Positions 8,558-14,406 of a DNA stretch of 14,406 nt are shown here, piece after piece (within the stretch, counting starts at the first letter, position 1; every line of letters starts with the position of its first letter). A program made the translations under genes and the position numbers. This stretch comes from CAJXJP01 sp964022365. Lineage in GTDB: Bacteria; Patescibacteriota; Gracilibacteria; BD1-5; UBA6164. The stretch covers positions 1 through 14,406 of the forward strand of contig CAXHZN010000019.1 in the NCBI GenBank assembly GCA_964022365.1, written 5' to 3'. A model generated the notes under the pieces. That model ran no database searches. It saw only the letters and a program-made list of their open reading frames with translations, and had not been told where the DNA came from.

Positions 8558-8586
8558 ATTATACTGATTGATTTTTTATTACAATA
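8558..8586 (-). promoter_or_regulatory. Possible minus-strand promoter ahead of the large-looped hairpin
   Basis: On the minus strand a perfect TATAAT (8563-8558) is preceded by TATTGT at 17 bases or TTGTAA at 15 bases. A transcript from here would begin just before the hairpin at 8547-8497 and run towards the secreted protein gene. Confidence 0.35.
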
Positions 8587-8611
8587 GTTTAATGTGAATG
8601 TTTTGTGAAGA

Positions 8612-9919
8612 CTATATATATATTTTAAAATGGAATCATTTCCCTAAGTCTGATTTTATATCATATCTCCAATCATGAGATTCAATTATTTTTTTAGTAA
8701 TACTTAATCAAACTCAGATTCATCTTTTTTCTACATCTCAGGTTTTTTCAATTTTTCATTGATAAAATTTTTCTGTTAAAAATGGTACTTCAGAAGATTT
8801 TATACCATGTCAATCATCAGAAAATTCAATATATGATTTAGTTATATTTATCCTCAAAATTGTTTTTTTACCAGAATATTTTAAAAAATTTCAAATAAGA
8901 TTATGAATTAATTGCATAAATAAATCTTTATCAACCAGGTGAATTTGATTAATATCTCCATTAACTTTAATTCTTTGCTTATTTTCCTTGAGACGTTTTT
9001 TATGAGTTTCAACTATTTGAATAATAATATCGTAAATATTTTCAGGTTCTTTATGAAGTTCTAATCTTTCTCTTTCAAGCTTTTCATGCTCCATAATTTT
9101 ATTTACCATTATTATGAGACGTTTCATCTCGTCAGTTATAGAGTTGAGATTTTTTTGATCGAGTTTAATTACTCCATCAGTAATTCACTCTAAATAACAT
9201 TGAATCGATGTAATTGGAGTTTTAAGTTCATGGGAAATATCTGCTAGTAGTCTTCCACGGATTTCTTCTTGTAGATTTAATTTTGTATTTAATGTATTAA
9301 TTGATCATATTAATAATCATACTTCATCATAAGGATTTTTATATTCAATTGTTTTATAATCTTTTCATGGTTTTGATATTTTTATCCTTTCTGCTACTTT
9401 TTTAAGAGGTGAAATTGTACTTCTAACAAACCATAAAACCACTAATACGGTTAATGTAATAGCTATAATATTTGTAATTAAAATTGAAAAAGTTAATTTA
9501 TTTATAAATATACTTTCTGGAGAATTTTCTTCAGAAATAGCGTCAATTACTTTTTTGAAATTATTAGTTGGAATAATTTCTTCAATATAACGAGTACCAA
9601 CTCAATTTTTAATTAAATAATCAATAACTAAATTTATTTTTTTATCATCATCTAAAACTATTGCTCAATTATTTTCTTCAAATAATTCAAATATTTCAAT
9701 TTCTACATCATAAAATATACTTCATATTTCATCAATAGCTTGCTGTTCTTTTATATCATTAATATATTCTAGAGTAATTTTTTCTCTAGAATTTATTTTT
9801 TCTGTGAAATATATTTTTAAATATGCAGTATAAAAAAAGTAAAATGCTACTATATTTATAAATGCGATAAAAAGTATACTTCCAGCTAATGCTCATATAA
9901 ATTTTGTTGATATTTTCAT
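8612..9919 (-). CDS. Membrane sensor histidine kinase
   Basis: Autophosphorylating sensor kinase, 435 residues, partner of the response regulator encoded just upstream. Order: TM1 (about 8-30), an extracytoplasmic sensor region (about 31-140, acidic, with no known domain I recognise), TM2 (about 141-165), HAMP (about 166-215, with a P near the start and YDEVG near the end), the HisKA H-box LADISHELKTPI with His230, the N-box LIHNLIGNFLKYSG, the G1 box FSDDGHGI and the G2 box GIGVGLSI. It ends at GKGFHFKIYI followed by TAG, the usual end of the catalytic domain. This is the only complete gene here ending in TAG. The start ATG 9919 follows the regulator's TAA by 2 bases, so translation is probably coupled. 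Confidence 0.93.
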
Positions 9920-9921
9920 AA

Positions 9922-10590
9922 TTATTTATTTAGTCTATATCATTCTCATCTGACAGTTAAAATAATGTCTTTGTCTCATAATTTTCTTCTAAGATTTTTA
10001 ATATGTGTATCAATTGTTCTATCGTAGATATATTTATCATATCAAATAACTTCTGTCATTAAAATTTCTCTACTGACAATATTTCAATTTTCTCAAAATA
10101 TTTTAGCCATTATATCAAATTCATTTGCTGTTAACACTAATAACTCTCATGATTTTTTTACGATTTTTTTATTTGTATCAATAGAAATATTATTAAAAAT
10201 AATAATATTATCAGATTTTTTTGAATCTGCTGAAAATCTTCTTAAAATAGTTTTTATTCTCGCTAAAAGTTCTCTTGGTGAAAATGGTTTTGCTATATAA
10301 TCATCAGCTCATACTTCCAATCCATTAACTCTATCAGATTCTGCTCAACGTGCTGTGAGCATCACAACTGGAGTTTGCGAATAAACTCTGAGTTGTTCAC
10401 AAATTTCAATTCCATTTTTTCCCGGTAAGTTTATATCTAAAATAACTATATCTGGAGCAATTTGATTGATTTTTTCTAATGCATCTGTCCCGTCATCATG
10501 AAGTAAAACTTCAAAATCACTGTTTTCTAAGTAAAGTTTTAGAGACGTAGAAATACCTCTATCATCTTCTATAATTAGGATTTTTTGCAT
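9922..10590 (-). CDS. OmpR/PhoB-family response regulator
   Basis: DNA-binding regulator of 222 residues. The receiver domain (about 1-118) has the acidic pair in IIEDDRG, phospho-acceptor Asp52 in VILDINLPG, Thr79 in MLTAR and Lys101 in AKPF. The winged-helix domain (about 125-222) shows LTANEFDIMAKIF, the recognition-helix region YDRTIDTHIKNLRRKLGD and the C-terminal ILTVRGEGYRLNK. It starts at ATG 10590; an in-frame TTG farther upstream would add unrelated polar residues and overlap the promoter. The histidine kinase follows after 2 bases. Genes it controls are not known; autoregulation of its own divergent promoter region is common in this family but unproven here. Confidence 0.94.
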
Positions 10591-10625
10591 ATTTTTTCTA
10601 TTAATATTATTGTTATTCTTTGAGT

Positions 10626-10653
10626 ATATTACCCTAAGTAATCTTTTTTTCAA
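10626..10653 (-). promoter_or_regulatory. Promoter of the two-component operon
   Basis: On the minus strand TTGAAA (10653-10648), a 16-base spacer and TAATAT (10631-10626) give an expected leader of about 30 bases before ATG 10590. Its -35 box lies 7 bases from that of the divergent rpmF promoter. Confidence 0.5.
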
Positions 10654-10660
10654 ATTAAAT

Positions 10661-10688
10661 TTGCATTTTATAGAAAACGTAATACAAT
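10661..10688 (+). promoter_or_regulatory. Promoter of rpmF
   Basis: TTGCAT (10661-10666), a 16-base spacer and TACAAT (10683-10688) precede a leader of about 37 bases. The leader includes a small AGCG/CGCT inverted repeat (10689-10707 region). Confidence 0.5.
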
Positions 10689-10731
10689 AGCGCGGTGAAA
10701 TTTCGCTCTTTATATACTAAATATTAGAATT

Positions 10732-10938
10732 ATGGCTTTTGGTCCAAAAAAGAAACATTCTAAATCAAGATCTAGAACTAGAACAACGAACTGGATTCAA
10801 TTAACTGCAAAAAAATTAAAAAATAGAGTAATGTTAAACAAAGAAGGTAATGGTTTAGCTCACTATGTTGCAGATGATGGTACTTACAATGGTAGACAAG
10901 TACTTAAAGTAAAATCTAACAAAGTTACTAGAGTATAA
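10732..10938 (+). CDS. rpmF: 50S ribosomal protein bL32, cysteine-free form
   Basis: Small basic protein of the large ribosomal subunit, 68 residues. MAFGPKKKHSKSRSRTR followed by TNWIQL matches the conserved bL32 N-terminus (usually AVPKRKTSKSRR...W.L), and DDGTYNGRQVL matches the end of the family (CGTYKGREV). The two Cys pairs of the zinc-binding form are absent, so it is a Cys-minus bL32. All five glycines are GGT and no TGA occurs, as expected for a highly expressed gene. It has its own promoter and terminator and precedes nusB and rnc. Confidence 0.88.
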   Translation: MAFGPKKKHSKSRSRTRTTNWIQLTAKKLKNRVMLNKEGNGLAHYVADDGTYNGRQVLKVKSNKVTRV

Positions 10939-10974
10939 AAATAGCATTGATTTTACATCATGCTATTTTTTTTC
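10937..10974 (+). terminator. Terminator after rpmF
   Basis: The stem AAAAATAGCA/TGCTATTTTT extends by TGA/TCA past a one-base bulge and is followed by T-rich sequence. Confidence 0.8.
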
Positions 10975-11006
10975 GTAAATTTAGAAATATCTTTTTATAA
11001 AAAAAA

Positions 11007-11483
11007 ATGAACTTTAATCGTAAAAAAACGAGAAAATTACTCTTCCAAAGACTGTATGCTATAGCCTTTGGGAGTAAAGATAATCAAGAATTTGAAGAAT
11101 CTTTTTATGAATGAGTATTTGAATTTAATATCGACAAAACATATTATAATGAAATGTTAGATATTATTATGAAAAATGAATCATTTTTTATACAAATCGT
11201 GGAAAAATATTCTCCAAGATTTGACCCACAAAATATGAATATAATGTATATTCTTCCTATGTATATAGCTTTAGCAGAAATGTTTTACTTAACAGAGGAA
11301 ATTCCAGGAAAAGTTTCTATTAATGAATCAGTTGAAGTAGCAAAAGCTTTTTGAGATGATTCTGCAAAAAAAATCGTAAATGGAGTTTTAAATAGTGTTT
11401 ATAAGGATTTTGAATCGTTAAAAGATTTAGCTAAAGATCCTGTATGACAAGATACATATTCAATTTTAAAAAAATCTCTTTAA
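11007..11483 (+). CDS. nusB: Transcription antitermination/rRNA factor NusB
   Basis: NusB binds BoxA RNA with NusE and supports antitermination and processing of rRNA. The 158-residue all-helical product starts MNFNRKKTRKLLFQRLYA, the NusB helix-1 pattern. In the second half it carries LPMYIALAEMFYL, then EIPGKVSINESVEVAKAF, GDDSAKKIVNGVLN and SVYKDF, the conserved core that ends nearly all NusB proteins. Three of six glycines are TGA. Start ATG 11007 lies six bases after a TATAAA (10996-11001), so a leaderless transcript is possible, although the -35 is weak. rnc follows, matching a shared role in rRNA maturation. Confidence 0.92.
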
Positions 11484-11499
11484 TTAGAGATTTTTTCTT
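11469..11499 (+). terminator. Terminator overlapping the end of nusB
   Basis: The stem AAAAAATCTCT/AGAGATTTTTT (11469-11479 with 11486-11496) has a 6-base loop that contains most of the TAA stop. Confidence 0.8.
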
Positions 11500-11522
11500 T
11501 ACTTTTTTTCTAAAAAAAGTAA
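11499..11522 (+). repeat. A/T hairpin upstream of rnc
   Basis: TTACTTTTTTT and AAAAAAAGTAA form a perfect 11-bp inverted repeat with a 2-base centre, ending 27 bases before the likely rnc start. It could be a second terminator on either strand or an RNase III-sensitive leader structure. Confidence 0.5.
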
Positions 11523-11549
11523 TCTATTCACATACTTTTATTATTAATT

Positions 11550-12290
11550 TTGATTATTTTGGTAGTTACACAAAAAGCCGTAAATAACACACTAATTCAG
11601 GATAAAATTTCTAAATTATTAGAAGTTTTAGATATAAAATATAATGACATTTCTCTTTATGTATTAGCATTTATACACAGATCAATTGTAAATGAAAAAC
11701 CAGATTTTGCTCCACAACATAATGAGAGATTAGAATTCCTAGGAGACGCTGTATTAGAATTATCAATTACTAGAAATTTATATTTAGATTTTCCAGATAA
11801 ACCAGAATGAGAACTTACGGATATTAGAAGTGCTTTAGTAAGAGGTACAAATTTAGCACTTGTAGCAAAAGCAAATGGATTACCAGAGTTTTTATTACTT
11901 TGAAAATGAGAAGAACTTTCTTGATGAAGAACAAATGATTATTTATTAGCAAATGTTGTTGAAGCACTTTTAGGAGCTATTTATTTAGACCTATGAATGG
12001 ATGTTGCATCAGAATTTGTTAATAAATACATATATACTACACTTGATGATATACTTAAAAATAACAAAACAAAAGATCACAAAACAGTTATTCAAGAATA
12101 TGCACAAGCAGAATATGAAATCACTCCAACATATAAAATACTCGATGAACACGGACCAGATCATAATAAAACTTTTGAAGTTTGAGTGTTTCTCGATAAA
12201 AAAATGATTGGTACAGGAATTTGATCGAGTAAGAAAAAAGCTCAAGAAGCAGCAGCAGAGCAATGATTTACATTTATAAATAAATGATAA
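11550..12290 (+). CDS. rnc: Ribonuclease III
   Basis: Double-strand-specific endoribonuclease for rRNA precursor and mRNA processing; 246 residues. The catalytic domain shows HNERLEFLGDAVLEL (from about residue 57), then ELTDIRSALVRG, and DYLLANVVEALLGAIYLD with the catalytic Glu at about 138. The dsRNA-binding domain begins at about 176 (DHKTVIQEYAQAEYEI) and includes GPDHNKTFEV and SSKKKAQEAAAEQG. Many glycines are TGA, including two tandem ones in ELSGGRTND. There is no in-frame ATG between the upstream stop (11520) and codon 151, so initiation must be non-ATG; TTG 11550 is chosen and TTG 11559 is the alternative. The gene ends TGA-TAA, giving a terminal Gly. The last A of TAA is the first base of the yggT ATG. 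Confidence 0.95.
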
Positions 12291-12574
12291 TGGAAGCACT
12301 ATTTACAATTTTTATATTACTTGAATTAATGCAATATATTATCTTTTCAGATATAATATTATCTTGGTTAAGAATTTTTTGATTAAATATTCGTCCAAAA
12401 TTTTTAGCCGATATAATTGACCCGATATATTGATTTGTAAAAAAATATTTACCAACAACAGTTTGACCATTGGATTTTACTCCTATTGTTATTTTAATGA
12501 TAATATATTTCCTAATAGGTTGAGTTGATATGTTATTTCCTTGAAGTTATACTATTTTTAAAGCATATTTTTAA
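12290..12574 (+). CDS. yggT: YggT-family membrane protein
   Basis: A 94-residue integral membrane protein, within the usual YggT length. Helix 1 is at the N-terminus (LFTIFILLELMQYIIFSDII), followed by the family motif SWLRIFG, then DIIDPIYGFVKKYLPTT, then PLDFTPIVILMIIY leading into helix 2. These match the YggT pattern of SW, DP and LDFSP. YggT proteins are linked to osmotic protection and, in several phyla, sit beside division genes; here ftsW follows by 18 bases. Its ATG overlaps the rnc stop by one base, so translation is coupled. Exact function is not settled. Confidence 0.88.
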
Positions 12575-12592
12575 TTTCAATAATACTTATAG

Positions 12593-13822
12593 ATGACAAA
12601 AAAAAACGTAGACTATAAATTATTTTTTGCTGCATTAGCATTAATTATTTTCTGAATGATAATGATATCGTCAGTTTCTGTATTTTCTTCATTTAGAGTA
12701 ACTTCTGGGCAAGTTGCAAATGGATATATTACAGAAGCTTATAATCATTTTTATGTTATCAGAAATATTGCTCACGTAGTTATTTGACTTTCAATGGTAG
12801 CTATTTTTTCAAAAATTCGTTATAACTTTTTTGAAAAATTTGCTAATTATTTTTTTGGTTTAGCTATTTGATTATTATTTGTAGTTTTAGTCTTATGAAG
12901 CGTATTTTGATGAGCAAAATGATGGATTGATATTCCTTGATTACCATTTTTGATTCAACCAACTGAGTTCATGAAACTCGCTTTAATAGTTATGCTAGCT
13001 TCAGTTTTCAAAAAATATAAATGATACTTAAAAAGTTTAGAATATGGTTATTTACCATATATTTGAATCATCTGACTTATAGTATTACTGGTTTGATTAC
13101 AGCCAGATTTTTGAACCATATTAGTTGTAGTGCCAGTTTCAGCAATTATGTTTTATGTTGCTTGATGAAATATAAAACATTTATGATTAACAGCATTTTT
13201 AGGTTTTTTATTAATATTCACTGTTTATTTTACCTGAGATTATGATAAAGAAACAGGGAGAACTACTAAGTGATTAGGATATATTACTCAGAGATTAGAT
13301 ACTTTTTTGTGAGACAATGAAGATTTATTTACCAAAGCTGCATACAAAGATGAAAGAAAAGACCAAATAAGACAAGCTTTAATAACAATTTGAAGTTGAG
13401 GTTTTACAGGTTTAGGTTTTGGACAATCAATTCAAAAATACTGATATTTACCTGAAGTACAGGGAGATTTTATTTTTTCTGTAATTATAGAAGAATTAGG
13501 ATTTTTATGAGGATTAACACTGATGTTAATTTATATGTATATTTGATATAGAGCATTATATATTTCTCGACATTCTCCAGATTTATTTTGAAAATATTTT
13601 GCGTTATGATTCGCTTCGCGGGTACTATTTCAAGCATTCGTAAACATTTGAGTAAATTTAAATATAATGCCATTAACTGGGATTACTCTCCCATTAGTAA
13701 GTTATTGATGAAGTTCATTATTATCAATACTTATGTGATTATGAATTTTACTAAATATTTCACGTTTCATAGAAGATAAACCAAAATATTCACGTTTATC
13801 GAGAAAAAAATTAATGTTTTAA
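12593..13822 (+). CDS. ftsW: SEDS-family peptidoglycan polymerase FtsW (or RodA)
   Basis: Polytopic glycosyltransferase that polymerises lipid II at the septum; 409 residues and about ten membrane helices. Signature segments: GGAKGWIDIPG, QPTEFMKLAL, QPDFGTILVVV, KYGYLPEVQGDFIFSVI with the SEDS catalytic Asp at 292, NIGVNLNIMPLTGITLPL and SYGGSSLL. About two thirds of its glycines are TGA. It holds the only in-frame CGA (13568-13570, codon 326) and CGG (13619-13621, codon 343) of the whole window; the CGG falls where homologues usually have Trp (GIxxWIxxQAxxNIG). FtsW and RodA are hard to separate by motif; FtsW is preferred because of the YggT neighbour. mutS starts 9 bases after the stop. 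Confidence 0.92.
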
Positions 13823-13831
13823 TAAATATTT

Positions 13832-14406
13832 ATGGAAAATACAACTCCTGCAATGAAACAATTTTACGAATTAAAAAAACAAGTAGATGACTGTCTCTTG
13901 TTTTTTCGTATGTGAGATTTTTATGAATTATTTTGAGAAGACGCACATATAGCGCACAGAGTTTTGTGAATTTCAGTTACTTCAAGAAATAAAAATGCAG
14001 CAGACCCAATACCTTTAGCAGGTATTCCATATCACGCAAAAGCAAAATATTTACCGATGCTTGTCTCTGCTTGATATAAAGTCGCAATTGCAGAACAAGT
14101 TTCAGACCCAAAATTAAAATGAATAGTGCAAAGAGAAATTGTCAGAATAGTTACTCCAGCCACTCTTGAATTAGAATGAGAAGAATATTCTCAAATAGAA
14201 AATACAAATATTTTACTCTCAATTACTCAGGATAAAGAAAATTATTGAATGAGTTTTTTAGAAATGAATTCAAATAAATGGTACACTTGTGAGTTTGTAA
14301 ACCTAGAATGACTTAAAAATGAATTATATAAAATATCTCCAAAAGAAGTTATTTTAGATAAAAAATTATTTTGAAATAATGATATAAAAGAAATTTTGGA
14401 AAAAAA
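13832..14406 (+). CDS. mutS: DNA mismatch repair protein MutS, 3'-truncated by the window edge
   Basis: The N-terminal 191 residues of the mismatch sensor. TPAMKQFYELKKQ is followed by LLFFRMGDFYELFGEDA, which includes the Phe-X-Glu mismatch-reading motif (FYE). Then come VTSRNK, IPLAGIPYHAKAKYL, GYKVAIAEQVSDPK and REIVRIVTPATLE (homologues: PGT), marking domain I passing into the connector domain II. Glycines such as those in RMGDFYELFG and AGYK are TGA. The start ATG 13832 gives the normal MutS N-terminus and lies 9 bases after ftsW without a Shine-Dalgarno. The ATPase and clamp domains lie beyond the window. Confidence 0.95.

Noticed and set aside
8469..8611. preQ1-type or other known riboswitch in the stretch between kinase and secreted protein gene
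   Set aside because: The hairpin was compared from memory with short riboswitch consensus sequences and none fit; kept only as an unnamed structured element.
12001..12299. Open frames in other frames inside rnc
   Set aside because: They overlap the RNase III dsRNA-binding domain, whose conserved residues are all in the rnc frame.
13021..13779. Other-frame open frames inside ftsW
   Set aside because: Hydrophobic shadows of the SEDS membrane helices with no own signals.
1..14406. Many broken genes, as if the region were full of pseudogenes
   Set aside because: The breaks are TGA codons at conserved Gly positions. With TGA as Gly the genes are complete, apart from the single TAG in the helicase.
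1..14406. tRNA, rRNA, CRISPR array or insertion sequence
   Set aside because: No cloverleaf with a T-loop consensus, no spaced direct repeats and no transposase motif were seen in the short intergenic stretches or genes.

Overview
The window is a strongly A+T-rich, gene-dense bacterial segment that only makes sense if TGA is read as glycine. Under the standard code almost every gene breaks into fragments. With TGA as Gly, conserved glycines reappear in the helicase, RNase III, FtsW, MutS, NusB and histidine kinase motifs. UGA=Gly (translation table 25) is known from the Candidate Phyla Radiation lineages Absconditabacteria (SR1) and Gracilibacteria (BD1-5). A CGG codon at a position that is usually Trp in FtsW leans towards Absconditabacteria. 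TAA ends every complete gene except the histidine kinase, which ends in TAG. No start codon has a recognisable Shine-Dalgarno sequence.

Layout. (1) 1-1748 (+): 3' part of a UvrD/PcrA helicase with one in-frame TAG, then a terminator. (2) 1828-3535 (+): a five-helix membrane module fused to D-Ala-D-Ala ligase, then a CsaA-like tRNA-binding protein, then a bidirectional terminator. (3) 3569-4558 (-): SPFH/stomatin-type membrane protein with a promoter that implies a leaderless mRNA. (4) 4687-6160 (+): DMT/EamA-like transporter and a charged coiled-coil protein, then a terminator. (5) 6251-7624 (+): an enlarged UDP-GlcNAc 2-epimerase, convergent with (6) 7644-8468 (-): a secreted coiled-coil protein. 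Their 3' ends share one perfect 21-bp hairpin. (7) 8612-10590 (-): an OmpR-type response regulator and membrane histidine kinase, with a large-looped hairpin downstream. (8) 10732-14406 (+): rpmF (cysteine-free bL32), nusB, rnc, yggT, ftsW and the 5' part of mutS; rnc to mutS is tightly packed.

The genes form a housekeeping backbone: peptidoglycan precursor synthesis and polymerisation (ddl, ftsW), rRNA maturation and ribosome assembly (nusB, rnc, rpmF) and DNA repair (uvrD, mutS). Lineage-specific surface or regulatory genes sit between them (SPFH, transporter, coiled-coil proteins, epimerase, two-component system). No tRNA, rRNA, CRISPR array, insertion sequence or phage gene was seen. No gene-free stretch reaches 300 bases; the longest are about 130-145 bases (4559-4686, 8469-8611, 10591-10731).
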